The translations under genes were made by a program, and so were the position numbers. A DNA stretch of 16,843 nt from Gammaproteobacteria bacterium (lineage in GTDB: Bacteria > Pseudomonadota > Gammaproteobacteria > Xanthomonadales > Xanthomonadaceae), in the NCBI GenBank assembly GCA_012510865.1, contig JAAZHF010000387.1:1-16843 (forward strand). Direction: 5' to 3'. This document shows positions 1 through 7,491 of this stretch, in pieces. The notes beneath the pieces were generated by a model. That model worked only from the letters and a program-made list of their open reading frames with translations. It made no database searches and was not told where the DNA came from. Each line of letters opens with the position of its first letter. The first letter of the stretch is position 1.

Positions 1-42
1 GCCGGGCCGGGACGTGTGCTTCGACATGCGGGCTCTCCTCAG

Positions 43-59
43 CGCGGCGGACCGCCGCG
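43..59 (-). terminator. GC hairpin downstream of phoU, possible weak terminator
   Basis: An 8-base inverted repeat (CGCGGCGG / CCGCCGCG around a single A) lies about 50 bases past the phoU stop. It can fold as a 7-bp stem with a 3-base loop. There is no T-run on either side, so it is not a classic Rho-independent terminator. It could stabilise the 3' end of the pst-phoU mRNA. No gene can be supported in the rest of bases 1-107. Confidence 0.3.
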
Positions 60-107
60 GGCGAAGTATGCAACAGTCGCGTTCACGCCGCGTCGACGCC
101 CGGCGGT

Positions 108-812
108 TCAGGACGCCGTGTTGGTTCCGTCGGCCTTCTCGCGCGGCGGCAGCCGGTCGTCTCCGTGGACCATGAACCAGATGTTCTCGGCGATGTTGGT
201 GGCGTGGTCGCCGATCCGCTCCAGGTTCTTGGCCATGAACAGGTGGTGGGTGCAGCCGGTGATTGCGCGGGCGTCTTCCATCATGTAGGTCAGCAGCTCG
301 CGGAACAGGCGCGTGTACTCCGCGTCCAGCGCGGCGTCCCGGCCGCGGACGGCCTGGGCGGCGGCGGCATCGTGGCGGCGGTAGGCGTCCAGGACGTCGC
401 GGACCTGGCCCGCCGCCAGCGCCCCCAGGCGGGCCAGCCCGCCGGCCACCGGCAGCGCCGGCGCCTGGTTGAGCGCGATCGAGCGCTTGGCGATGTTGGC
501 GGCGTAGTCCCCGATGCGCTCGATGTCGGACACGATGCGCAGGGCGGCGAGGATCTCGCGCAGGTCGCGCGCCAGCGGCCCCCGCAGCGAAAGCTTCATG
601 ACGTCGTGGCTGACCTCGCGCTCGAGCTGGTCGATGGCCTCGTCGTTGGCCACGATGTGGCCAGCGGCCCGGTCGTCGCGGCGCTCGACCACGTCGAGCG
701 CGGCCTCCAGCTGGGCGACGGAGAGTTCGCCCATGCGCAGGATCTCGCCGATCAGGCGCTCGCGCTCCTCGTCGTGGCTGCGGACGATGTGGTCCCTGGG
801 CTGGCTGGTCAT
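108..812 (-). CDS. phoU: Phosphate-specific transport system accessory protein PhoU
   Basis: PhoU, 234 aa (the E. coli protein is 241 aa), is a cytoplasmic all-helical protein. It links the PstSCAB transporter to the PhoR/PhoB two-component system and represses the Pho regulon when phosphate is plentiful. Two PhoU repeats are visible, each carrying the family metal-binding signature: [11 protein letters not shown] near residues 98-108 and [12 protein letters not shown] near 198-209. The ATG at 812 was chosen because it overlaps the pstB stop as ATGA, and the upstream extension in this frame is only the pstB shadow. It is the last gene of the pst operon. The C-terminal tail after residue 217 is charged and probably disordered. 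phoB and phoR are not in the window. Confidence 0.97.
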   Translation of the reverse strand: MTSQPRDHIVRSHDEERERLIGEILRMGELSVAQLEAALDVVERRDDRAAGHIVANDEAIDQLEREVSHDVMKLSLRGPLARDLREILAALRIVSDIERIGDYAANIAKRSIALNQAPALPVAGGLARLGALAAGQVRDVLDAYRRHDAAAAQAVRGRDAALDAEYTRLFRELLTYMMEDARAITGCTHHLFMAKNLERIGDHATNIAENIWFMVHGDDRLPPREKADGTNTAS

Positions 813-1672
813 CCGAACCGTCCGGTGATGTAGTCCTCGGTCTGCTGCTTCGAGGGGTTGGAGAAGATGGCCTCGGTGGCGCCGTGCTCGACGAGGTCGC
901 CGAGATACATGAAGGCCGTGTAGTCCGAGACGCGCGCCGCCTGCTGCATGTTGTGGGTGACGATGACGATCGTGTACTCGCGCTTGAGCTCCTCGATCAG
1001 CTGTTCGATGCGGCTGGTCGAGATGGGATCGAGCGCCGACGTCGGCTCGTCGAGCAGCAGCACCTCGGGCCGCAGCGCCACGGCCCGCGCGATGCACAGC
1101 CGCTGCTGCTGGCCGCCGGACAGGCCCAGCGCGCTCTGGCCGAGCTTGTCCTTGACCTCGTCCCACAGCGCGCCCTGGCGCAGCGCCGCCTCCACGCGCT
1201 CGTCCATCGCCGCCTTCGACAGCTTCTCGTGGTGGCGGATGGCGTAGGCGACGTTCTCGTAGATGGTCATCGGGAACGGCACCGGCTTCTGGAACACCAT
1301 GCCGACCTTGCTGCGGAGGCGGTTGAGCGGGTACTTCGGCGAGAGGATGTCCTCGCCGTCCAGGAGGATGCTGCCGCTGGCCACCTGGCCCGGATACAGC
1401 GAGTAGATGCGGTTGAAGACGCGCAGCAGGGTGGACTTGCCGCAGCCGGACGGCCCGATCAGCGCCGTCACGCGCTTCTCCGGGATCTCCATCGACACGC
1501 CCTTGATGGCGTGGAAGCGGCCGTAGTGGAAGTCCAGGCCACGCACCGAGAGCTTGACCGGCGCGGGCGCGGCGGCGTCCCGGCGCGGCGTCGCGGTGGA
1601 CAGCGTCACGCGCGCGTGGTCGGTGGAGGCGGGGCTGTCGATCATCGGCGGGGTCCGGTCGAGGAGGGTCAT
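809..1672 (-). CDS. pstB: Phosphate ABC transporter ATP-binding protein PstB
   Basis: PstB, 287 aa, is the ATPase that powers phosphate import through PstC and PstA at the inner membrane. All ABC motifs are present: Walker [10 protein letters not shown] at 73-81, Q-loop Q128, signature LSGGQQQR at 184-191, Walker B VLLLDEP at 204-210 and the H-loop His240. The body is very close to the PstB family. The N-terminus carries roughly 35-40 extra residues rich in Ala/Thr/Pro compared with the E. coli protein, so an internal start such as Met10 is possible. The start used here lies 1 base after the pstA stop, consistent with translational coupling. Its stop overlaps the phoU ATG. Confidence 0.97.
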   Translation of the reverse strand: MTLLDRTPPMIDSPASTDHARVTLSTATPRRDAAAPAPVKLSVRGLDFHYGRFHAIKGVSMEIPEKRVTALIGPSGCGKSTLLRVFNRIYSLYPGQVASGSILLDGEDILSPKYPLNRLRSKVGMVFQKPVPFPMTIYENVAYAIRHHEKLSKAAMDERVEAALRQGALWDEVKDKLGQSALGLSGGQQQRLCIARAVALRPEVLLLDEPTSALDPISTSRIEQLIEELKREYTIVIVTHNMQQAARVSDYTAFMYLGDLVEHGATEAIFSNPSKQQTEDYITGRFG

Positions 1673-1673
1673 G

Positions 1674-2558
1674 TCAGTCGTGGCTCACGCGATTGCGCAG
1701 CAGCAGCGCACGCGCGCCGAGGCTGGTCAGGAGGACGAAGGCGGTCAGCACCAGGGCGCCGGCCCAGGCCAGCTGCTGCCAGTTCTCGTAGGGGCTGCCG
1801 GCGAACTGGTACATCACCACCGGCACGCTGGCCATCGGCCGGGTGACGTCGCTGTTCCAGTAGAGGTTGCCGAAGGCGGTGAACAGCAGTGGCGCGGTCT
1901 CGCCGCTGATGCGCGCGAGCGCCAGCAGGATGCCGGTGACGATGCCTGCGGAGGCGCTGCGATAGAGCACCTGGACGATGACCTTCCACTGCGGCACGCC
2001 CAGCGACAGCGCCGCCTCGCGCATCCGGGCGGGGACCAGGCGCAGCATCTCGTCCGTGGTCCGCAGGACGACCGGCAGCACGATGAAGGCCAGCGCGACG
2101 GCGCCGGCGAGCGCCGAGAAGTTGCCGCCGGAATGCATCACCAGCAGGGTGTAGACGAACAGGCCAAGCACGATCGAGGGCGCCGACAGCAGGATGTCGT
2201 TGACGAAGCGCACCACGGTCGCCGCGCGGCTGGCGTTGCCGTACTCCGCCAGCCAGGTCCCGGCGGCGATCCCGAGCGGTGCGCCGATGAGGACCGCCAG
2301 CCCGCACATCACCGCGGATCCGAACAGCGCGTTGCGCAGGCCGCCCTCGGCCATCGGTGGCGGGGTGTCCCGGGTGAAGAGGGCCCAGTCGATGCCGGAG
2401 ATGCCCTTGGACACCAGCGTCCAGAGGATCCACGCCAGGAAGGCCAGGCCCAGCAGCGCCGCCACGCACGAAGCCGCGAGCGCCAGCGCGTTGGTGGCCC
2501 GGCGGCGCAGGTACAGGCGGCGGCCCGCGTCGGCGGCGCGGTCGGCTGCGGCGGACAT
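1674..2558 (-). CDS. pstA: Phosphate ABC transporter permease PstA
   Basis: PstA, 294 aa (E. coli 296), is one of the two inner-membrane permease subunits of the high-affinity phosphate transporter. It has a basic cytoplasmic N-terminus (residues 13-21), a first membrane helix at about 25-48 and several further hydrophobic helices. The cytoplasmic EAA loop that contacts PstB is at about 180-199 ([20 protein letters not shown]). The segment around [17 protein letters not shown] is typical of PstA. The ATG at 2558 overlaps the pstC stop as ATGA. The frame stays open far upstream only as a high-GC shadow across pstC and pstS. Confidence 0.96.
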   Translation of the reverse strand: MSAAADRAADAGRRLYLRRRATNALALAASCVAALLGLAFLAWILWTLVSKGISGIDWALFTRDTPPPMAEGGLRNALFGSAVMCGLAVLIGAPLGIAAGTWLAEYGNASRAATVVRFVNDILLSAPSIVLGLFVYTLLVMHSGGNFSALAGAVALAFIVLPVVLRTTDEMLRLVPARMREAALSLGVPQWKVIVQVLYRSASAGIVTGILLALARISGETAPLLFTAFGNLYWNSDVTRPMASVPVVMYQFAGSPYENWQQLAWAGALVLTAFVLLTSLGARALLLRNRVSHD

Positions 2559-3532
2559 CAGTTGCCCTCCCGGCGCGCCAGCCGCGCGAGCATCAGGCGC
2601 GCCAGCGCCAGGACCACGAAGGTGACGATGAACAGCACGAAGCCGAGCAGCAGCAGCGCCGACCGGTAGGGCTCCGTGGCTTCGCCGAAGTCGTTGGCGA
2701 TCAGGGCCGCGATGGTGGTGCCCGGTTCGAGCAGCGACGGCGTCAGGCGCACGCTGTTCCCGACCACGAAGGCGACCGCCATGGTTTCGCCGAGCGCGCG
2801 GCCCAGCCCCAGGAAGATCCCTCCGATCACCGCCGAGCGGGTATAGGGGAGGACGATGTCCCAGCAGACCTCCCAGCGCGTCGCGCCGAGCGCATGGGCC
2901 GACTCCTTGAGCCGCGTCGGTACCGTCAGGAAGACCTCGCGCATCACCGAGGAAATGAAGGGCACGACCATGATCGCCAGCACCAGGCCCGCGGTGAGGA
3001 TGCCGATCCCCAGCGGCGGCCCCTGGAACAGCGCGCCTACGCCGGGCAGCGTCCCCAGGTTGGCGTTGAGCCACGGCGTGACGTGGGTGGTCATCACCGG
3101 CACCAGCACGAACAGGCCCCACATGCCGTAGATGATCGAGGGGATCCCGGCCAGGAGTTCGATCGCGGCGCCCACCGGGCCCCGCAGCCAGCGCGGCGCC
3201 ACCTCGGTGAGGAACACCGCGATCCCGAAGCTGACGGGTACCGCGAGCGCCATGGCGATGATCGCCGTGACCACGGTGCCGTAGATCGGGACCAGCGCGC
3301 CGTAGCGGTTCTCGACCGGGTTCCACTCCGCCGAAAGGAAGAACGACAGGCCCTGCGACTGCAGCGCCTCCCTGCCGCCCCAGAGCATCGACAGGGCGGC
3401 ACTGGCCAGGGCCAGCAGCACGAAGGCGACGGTGCCCACGAGCGCGTAGCGGAACCAGCGGTCGGCGCGCGCGTCGCGCTGGTCGCGTCGCGCCGGCCGG
3501 GTGCCTGCGCTGGTGGCGGCGATGGCGTTCAT
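2558..3532 (-). CDS. pstC: Phosphate ABC transporter permease PstC
   Basis: PstC, 324 aa (E. coli 319), is the partner permease of PstA in the inner membrane. After a basic cytoplasmic N-terminal tail (to about residue 26) come a first membrane helix (30-50) and the family segment ELLAGIPSIIYGMWGLF at 125-141. The EAA loop that contacts PstB is at about 210-229 (ESAHALGATRWEVCWDIVLP), followed by GRALGETMAV and a last helix near 291-311. It starts 39 bases after the pstS stop, the largest gap in the operon. That gap may let pstS be expressed at a higher level than the membrane subunits, though no clear Shine-Dalgarno is visible in it. Confidence 0.96.
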   Translation of the reverse strand: MNAIAATSAGTRPARRDQRDARADRWFRYALVGTVAFVLLALASAALSMLWGGREALQSQGLSFFLSAEWNPVENRYGALVPIYGTVVTAIIAMALAVPVSFGIAVFLTEVAPRWLRGPVGAAIELLAGIPSIIYGMWGLFVLVPVMTTHVTPWLNANLGTLPGVGALFQGPPLGIGILTAGLVLAIMVVPFISSVMREVFLTVPTRLKESAHALGATRWEVCWDIVLPYTRSAVIGGIFLGLGRALGETMAVAFVVGNSVRLTPSLLEPGTTIAALIANDFGEATEPYRSALLLLGFVLFIVTFVVLALARLMLARLARREGN

Positions 3533-3571
3533 CGGGTGCGGTCTCGGTGGGCCGGTGCGGCGTGCGCGGGC

Positions 3572-4627
3572 TTACTTGAACTCGGCCGCCCAGTAGGCCT
3601 CGACCTGCGCCACCAGCTCCTCCGGCAGCGGCACGTAGTGGAGCTCGCTGGCCTGTCCGCGGCCGTTCTCGAAGGCCCAGGCGAAGAACTCGAGGGCGGC
3701 GCGGCTGCGCGCCGGGTCCTTCGGCTGCTTGGGCATCAGCATGAAATTGGTCGCGGCGATCGGCCAGGAGTCCGCGCCCGGCGCGTTGGTGATGACGAGG
3801 TTGAAGTCCGGGGCCGAGGTCCAGTCGGCCGTGCGCGCCGCGGCGGCGAAGCTGTCGGCGCTGGGTTCGACGAAGCGGCCCTCCGCGTTCTGCATCGACG
3901 CGTACGGCATCGTGTTCTGCAGCGCATAGGCGAGCTCGACGTAGCCGATGGCGCCCTTGATCTGCTGGACGTAGGAGGCCACGCCTTCGTTGCCCTTGCC
4001 GCCGACGCCCGTCGGCCAGGACACCGAGGTGCCTTCGCCGACCCGCTCCTGCCACTCCGGGCTGACCTTGGAGAGGTAGTTGGTGAAGTTGAAGCTGGTG
4101 CCCGAGCCGTCGGAGCGGTGGACGACGCTGATCTTGGCGTCGGGCAGCGCCAGGCCGGGATTGAGCGCGGTGATCGCCGGTGCGTTCCAGGCGTCGACCT
4201 TGCCGAGGAAGATGTCGGCCAGCAGCGGGCCGGTCAGCCTGAGCGCGCCCGGCTCCAGGCCCTCGATGTTCACCACGGGCACGACGCCGCCGATGGCCGA
4301 GGGGAACTGGCCCAGGCCCGCCTCCGCGAGTTCCTCGCTGGAAAGCGGCTTGTCGCTCGAGCCGAAGTCGACGGTGCCCTGCTTGACCTGGGCGATGCCG
4401 CCGCCCGAGCCGATGGACTGGTAGTTGACCTGGTGGCCGGGGGCGGCGTTGTAGTCGGCCGACCAGCGCGACATCAGGGGATAGATGAAGGAAGCGCCGG
4501 CGCCGGACACCTGGACGGTGGCGGGGCCGTCACCGGCCGGCGGGTCGTCCGCCGAGGGCTGGCACGCGGCGGCGAGCAGCACCGTGGCGAGGGCGAGCGG
4601 GAGGAATCGCAGCTTGGAAACAGTCAT
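3572..4627 (-). CDS. pstS: Phosphate ABC transporter substrate-binding protein PstS
   Basis: PstS, 351 aa (E. coli 346), is the periplasmic phosphate receptor that delivers Pi to PstC/PstA. Residues 5-21 form a signal peptide ending AAA before Cys22, with a Ser/Asp/Pro-rich linker next, so it may be lipid-anchored, although the -3 residue is Ala rather than the usual Leu. Phosphate-site segments are visible: SGAGASFIYP at 41-50, SIGSGGG at 71-77, DFGSSDKPL at 87-95 and RSDGSGTSF at 171-179. I chose the ATG at 4627 over the one at 4672. The longer form would add 15 arginine-rich residues in front of a proper signal peptide, and its start would abut the Pho box. It is the first gene of the pst operon. 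Confidence 0.96.
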   Translation of the reverse strand: MTVSKLRFLPLALATVLLAAACQPSADDPPAGDGPATVQVSGAGASFIYPLMSRWSADYNAAPGHQVNYQSIGSGGGIAQVKQGTVDFGSSDKPLSSEELAEAGLGQFPSAIGGVVPVVNIEGLEPGALRLTGPLLADIFLGKVDAWNAPAITALNPGLALPDAKISVVHRSDGSGTSFNFTNYLSKVSPEWQERVGEGTSVSWPTGVGGKGNEGVASYVQQIKGAIGYVELAYALQNTMPYASMQNAEGRFVEPSADSFAAAARTADWTSAPDFNLVITNAPGADSWPIAATNFMLMPKQPKDPARSRAALEFFAWAFENGRGQASELHYVPLPEELVAQVEAYWAAEFK

Positions 4628-4673
4628 TGGCCGGGTCCGGTGTGGGCGGGTGCCGCATCCGCGGCTGGCCATA

Positions 4674-4706
4674 TTTCATGATGTTTCTGTTACAGCCTCA
4701 TGACAC
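4674..4706 (-). promoter_or_regulatory. PhoB-binding Pho box (three 11-bp repeats) upstream of pstS
   Basis: Read on the minus strand from 4706 there are three units at exact 11-base spacing: GTGTCATGAGG, CTGTAACAGAA and ACATCATGAAA. The first 18 bases match the enterobacterial Pho box consensus (CTGTCATAWAWCTGTMAY) at 14 of 18 positions by my count. PhoB dimers bind such direct repeats head to tail. The box ends about 46 bases before the pstS ATG and begins 3 bases after the stop of the upstream gene. It is more AT-rich than its surroundings. The -10 of the promoter is not obvious (TATGGC at 4668-4673 is the best placed). Confidence 0.75.
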
Positions 4707-4709
4707 CGG

Positions 4710-5636
4710 TCAGTAGCTGCGGCACTGCCGGAAGCGGACCTGCCGGCCACTGCCGGGCGGCGGGGTCACCTGGATGCGCGACGATGCAAGCGCCGGGAAG
4801 CGCACGACGAGCTCGCAGACCGGGAGGAAGGGATCGCCGTCGGCGTCGCCCACGTGGACCTCCAGCGTCGACGCGCTGGTCCACAGCGTGCGCGTGACCC
4901 CGGGCAGGGTGGCGACGGTGCTCGCAAGCTCGCGGCGCTGCGCCTCGAGGGCCGCGGGATCCGGCATCGCCTCCGGCACGGTGGGGGCCGCGGCCGCCGC
5001 CGGGGCCGCCAGCGGTGCCGACGCCGGCGGCGCGGGCGGCTCGGCGCCGGGTCGGGGGCCGGGCAGGACGTAGGACACGGCGACGCCGGCGATCAGGGCC
5101 AGCAGCCAGCCCGCCAGGCTGCGCTCCCGCGCGCGCTCGGCCGACGACTCCGAAATCGGAAGCAGGGCCGATTCCGGCAGCAGCGGACGCAGCTCGGGCC
5201 ACAGCGTGGCACCGTCGAGCAGCTCCACCGGCCGGCCCCGCGCCGCCCTGCGCGCGTCGTCGTCGATGCGCCCCTGCGTGACCAGGAGCCCGCCGGCCGC
5301 GCCGGCCACGCCCATGGCGGCGGTCAGGTCATTGACCGCGGCGCGACCCAGGACGAAGGCGCTGCCGTGCTTGGCCGACAGGAGCCAGCGGTCGCCGTTG
5401 CGCACCAGCGTGTAGTCGCCGTCGCCGGTCGCGGTGCCGGGGTCCACCAGGCGGTGGTAGCCGCGGCGCGAGAGGGCCTCGAGCACGACGCGGATGAACT
5501 CGCGCCAGGACATGGCCGACAGCGCGGCGATGCCGGCCGCGCTTTCATCGCGGCGGCGCAGCGGCCCGTGGGCCAGCCAAGTGATGGCGCCGCCGAGGGC
5601 GAGCGCGACCGCGATTGCCAACAGCCACTTCAGCAT
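4710..5636 (-). CDS. Membrane-anchored Mrr-like restriction endonuclease-fold protein
   Basis: 308 aa. Residues 3-21 form a membrane helix followed by RRR, then a Mrr-type nuclease-fold domain at about 43-150. It has WREFIRVVLEALSRRGY at 44-60, GDGD at 71-74 and GLLVTQGRIDDDARR at 116-130, ending in RPVELLDG. The usual catalytic (E/Q)xK is SAK at 87-89, so the nuclease site may be altered or inactive. A second helix at 174-191 is followed by a long Ala/Pro linker (192-222) and a C-terminal domain with two cysteines (C274, C305). By the positive-inside rule the nuclease fold should be cytoplasmic and the C-terminal part periplasmic. The start at 5636 puts the first helix at the N-terminus; a longer form from 5696 is possible. 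Target and role are unknown. It ends 3 bases before the Pho box. Confidence 0.8.
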   Translation of the reverse strand: MLKWLLAIAVALALGGAITWLAHGPLRRRDESAAGIAALSAMSWREFIRVVLEALSRRGYHRLVDPGTATGDGDYTLVRNGDRWLLSAKHGSAFVLGRAAVNDLTAAMGVAGAAGGLLVTQGRIDDDARRAARGRPVELLDGATLWPELRPLLPESALLPISESSAERARERSLAGWLLALIAGVAVSYVLPGPRPGAEPPAPPASAPLAAPAAAAAPTVPEAMPDPAALEAQRRELASTVATLPGVTRTLWTSASTLEVHVGDADGDPFLPVCELVVRFPALASSRIQVTPPPGSGRQVRFRQCRSY

Positions 5637-5708
5637 GGTGTCCGTCGTCCGACCCCCGGGGCAGGCAAGCATAGACGCATGCCGCCCGCGTGGCACGGGG
5701 CGGAACCG

Positions 5709-5984
5709 TCAGGCGAAGCGCTCGGCCAGCACGCGCCGGATCCCGGATTCGATCGGCTCCTGCATCGCGGCAAGCAGGAAGCCCAGGGTCGCCGTCACGT
5801 GCACCGCGCCCGGCTCCAGCGCGATGCGTCCCTCCACCCCTGCGCGGCTGAACTCCAGCGCGTCGCCGTCCCAGCGGCACTCGACGCCGAAGCGCTCGAC
5901 CAGCGTGTCCGCCGCCTGCTGCACCGCCTCGCGCGCGCGCGCGGCCGGAAGCCGGTGTGGATGGTGGATGTCGATGCCTGCCAT
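5709..5984 (-). CDS. Polyhydroxyalkanoic acid system family protein
   Basis: 91 aa, resembling the small PHA_gran_rgn family (polyhydroxyalkanoic acid system proteins, found beside PHA synthesis genes in some proteobacteria and widely in xanthomonads without them). It opens with DIHHPHRLPAARAREAVQQAA, a helix carrying the family's HxH-like start. It then has a predicted beta-rich core (CRWDGDALEFSRAGVEGRIAL) and a C-terminal helix. No signal peptide or membrane segment is seen. It lies 72 bases upstream of the Mrr-like gene on the same strand and may share its transcript. No PHA synthase or phasin is nearby, so a storage-granule role here rests on family name only. Confidence 0.75.
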   Translation of the reverse strand: MAGIDIHHPHRLPAARAREAVQQAADTLVERFGVECRWDGDALEFSRAGVEGRIALEPGAVHVTATLGFLLAAMQEPIESGIRRVLAERFA

Positions 5985-6010
5985 GGCGCGTTCCGCGGGG
6001 AGGGGGGCGC

Positions 6011-6039
6011 ATTGTCGCCGCGCGCGGCCGTCGATCCAA
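6011..6039 (-). promoter_or_regulatory. Possible promoter of the PHA-family gene
   Basis: On the minus strand TTGGAT (6034-6039) and GACAAT (6011-6016) are separated by 17 bases. They match the sigma-70 -35 and -10 consensus at 3 and 4 of 6 positions. Transcription would begin near 6004, giving a leader of about 20 bases before the ATG at 5984. The same GACAAT hexamer precedes tRNA-Ser in this window. Confidence 0.35.
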
Positions 6040-6051
6040 GCGCGCGGCGCG

Positions 6052-6060
6052 TGCTAGATT
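6052..6060 (+). promoter_or_regulatory. Extended -10 promoter of the FHA gene
   Basis: TGCTAGATT contains an extended -10 (TG, one base, then TAGATT; 4 of 6 matches to TATAAT). It ends only 9 bases before the ATG at 6070. A start of transcription 7-10 bases after the -10 would coincide with, or fall just before, the start codon, and there is no Shine-Dalgarno. A leaderless transcript is the natural reading. Confidence 0.45.
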
Positions 6061-6069
6061 TCCCCGCGC

Positions 6070-6852
6070 ATGGATACCCTCAGGCTGCGTTTCGAACCCG
6101 GCGGCGACGAGTACCCGCTGGCCGTCGGCGTGCATGGCATCGGACGCGTCGAGGGAGGAAGCCGGCTGGGTCCGGTCGATGCATCACCGCTGGTGAACTT
6201 CTGCGTCGACCGTCGCGGCGTCTGGCTGAGCGTGCCCGAAGGCACGCGCGGCGTCCACGTGAACGGCAGGCCGGTGCTGCGCATGGCGATGCTGCGGCTG
6301 GGCGACGCGGTGTTCCTGGATGGCAGCGGCATCCGCCTGGTCCCGTCGGAGCCTCCACGGCAGCCCGAGGCGGGGTTCGGCGACAGCACCGGCGAGGCCG
6401 GCGACGTGCGCGTGGTGCTTCGTGGCGTGGGCGGGCAGTACCACGGACGCAGTTTCACCCTGGAGCGCCCGCGGCTGGTCGGGCGCGCGCCGGAGTCGGA
6501 CATCCGCATCGACGAGGCCGCGTTCGCCGAGCGCCACGCGAGGCTCGAGATGCTGCGCGGCGAGGTGGTCCTGCGCGACCTCGGTTCGGCCGAGGGCAGC
6601 CAGGTCAACGGCGAGCCGGTGCGCGACGCAGTGCTCCGCCCGGGAGACCAGGTCGTGTTCGACGCGCACCACCGCTTCGTGCTCGAGGCGCCACTGGGCG
6701 CGCCGCCCCCGGTGCCCGACCCCGCCGGCGATGCCGCGGCGACCGGCACGCCGCGCGCCCGGCAGGGCGGCATGCGCCTGCCGTGGCTGCTGCTGGCGGC
6801 GCTGCTGCTGGCCGGCCTGCTGGCCCTGCTACTTCTGTTCGGTGCGGGCTGA
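6070..6852 (+). CDS. Tandem FHA-domain protein with C-terminal membrane anchor
   Basis: 260 aa. FHA domains bind phosphothreonine peptides and often pair with Ser/Thr kinases or type VI secretion. The second unit (about 113-206) is clear: GR at 138-139, SDIRID, RHARLE, DLGSAEG at 170-176 and VNG at 179-181. Two residues that normally contact phosphothreonine are changed: the Ser of SxxH is Ala153 (H156 kept), and the Asn before Gly176 is Glu175. Residues 15-92 look like a more decayed FHA unit (GVHVNGRPV, then LRLGDAVFLDG). A linker rich in Pro/Ala/Gly (207-232) leads to one membrane helix at 236-258 with only a few residues after it, so the protein is probably tail-anchored with the FHA units in the cytoplasm. 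No kinase or phosphatase gene is adjacent. Its last 24 bases overlap msrQ on the other strand. Confidence 0.85.
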   Translation: MDTLRLRFEPGGDEYPLAVGVHGIGRVEGGSRLGPVDASPLVNFCVDRRGVWLSVPEGTRGVHVNGRPVLRMAMLRLGDAVFLDGSGIRLVPSEPPRQPEAGFGDSTGEAGDVRVVLRGVGGQYHGRSFTLERPRLVGRAPESDIRIDEAAFAERHARLEMLRGEVVLRDLGSAEGSQVNGEPVRDAVLRPGDQVVFDAHHRFVLEAPLGAPPPVPDPAGDAAATGTPRARQGGMRLPWLLLAALLLAGLLALLLLFGAG

Positions 6853-7491
6853 CGCGGGCGCGTGCCGGCCCGACGCGCCGGCCCCGCGGCGCCGCAGCAG
6901 GCGCCAGCCAAGCAGGACGGCGAGCAGGACCACGTAGAGCAGCGGCTCGCGGAAGTCGGATTTGACGACCCACCAGAAGTGCAGCGCCGCGAGCGCCGCG
7001 CTGGCATAGACCAGGCGGTGCAGGCGGCCCCAGTTTCGTCCCAGGCGCCGCATCCAGCCGCGCGTGGACGTCACCGCAAGCGGGACCAGCAGCAGCCAGG
7101 CGGCGAATCCGACCGTGATGTACGGGCGCTTGGCGATCTCGCCCGGGACCAGCGACCACCAGCCCCGCAGGTCGAGGGCCAGCCAGGCGCTGAAGTGCAG
7201 GCAGGCATAGGCGAAGGCCCACAGGCCGAGCATGCGCCGGAAGCGCAGCAGCCGCGGCATCCCGAGCACCTGCCGCAGCGGGGACACGGCGAGCGTGAGC
7301 AGCAGAAGGCGCAGCGCCCAGAGCCCCAGCCGGTGCTCGATGGCCTTGACCGGATCCGCGCCGAGGGCGTCGATGTCGGCGCCGCTGGCGATTTCCCCGG
7401 CCTGCCAGCACAGCCAGGCCAGCGGTGCCGCCACGAGCGCATGCAGCGCGACCTTCGCGGCGACGATCCCGCGCTCAGTACCAGCGGGCAA
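6829..7491 (-). CDS. msrQ: MsrQ, haem-binding membrane subunit of the MsrPQ methionine sulfoxide reductase
   Basis: MsrQ, 220 aa, is an inner-membrane cytochrome of the ferric-reductase-like family. It passes electrons from the quinone pool or flavin reductase to periplasmic MsrP. About six hydrophobic helices are visible. Conserved histidines suitable as haem ligands are H99 (CLHF), H158 (RLHRL) and H171 (LHFWW). The [12 protein letters not shown] segment at 151-162 is a strong family mark. The start is a TTG at 7491, overlapping the msrP stop by 17 bases, as expected for a coupled msrP-msrQ pair. No better start lies nearby, but the exact N-terminus is uncertain. The 3' end runs convergently into the FHA gene. 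Confidence 0.93.
   Translation of the reverse strand: MPAGTERGIVAAKVALHALVAAPLAWLCWQAGEIASGADIDALGADPVKAIEHRLGLWALRLLLLTLAVSPLRQVLGMPRLLRFRRMLGLWAFAYACLHFSAWLALDLRGWWSLVPGEIAKRPYITVGFAAWLLLVPLAVTSTRGWMRRLGRNWGRLHRLVYASAALAALHFWWVVKSDFREPLLYVVLLAVLLGWRLLRRRGAGASGRHAPASARTEQK

Noticed and set aside
16..288. 90-codon plus-strand frame at the left edge
   Set aside because: Mostly antisense to phoU, no ribosome site, no recognisable domain.
4628..4672. Longer pstS start at 4672
   Set aside because: It adds an Arg-rich stretch before a complete signal peptide and abuts the Pho box; the ATG at 4627 gives the normal lipoprotein-like N-terminus.
2894..6965. Long plus-strand open frames antisense to pst, the Mrr-like gene and others (595 and 703 codons)
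   Set aside because: Their composition is Arg/Gly/His/Gln-rich with no domain, as expected from the opposite strand of high-GC coding DNA. The real genes on the minus strand have full family motifs.
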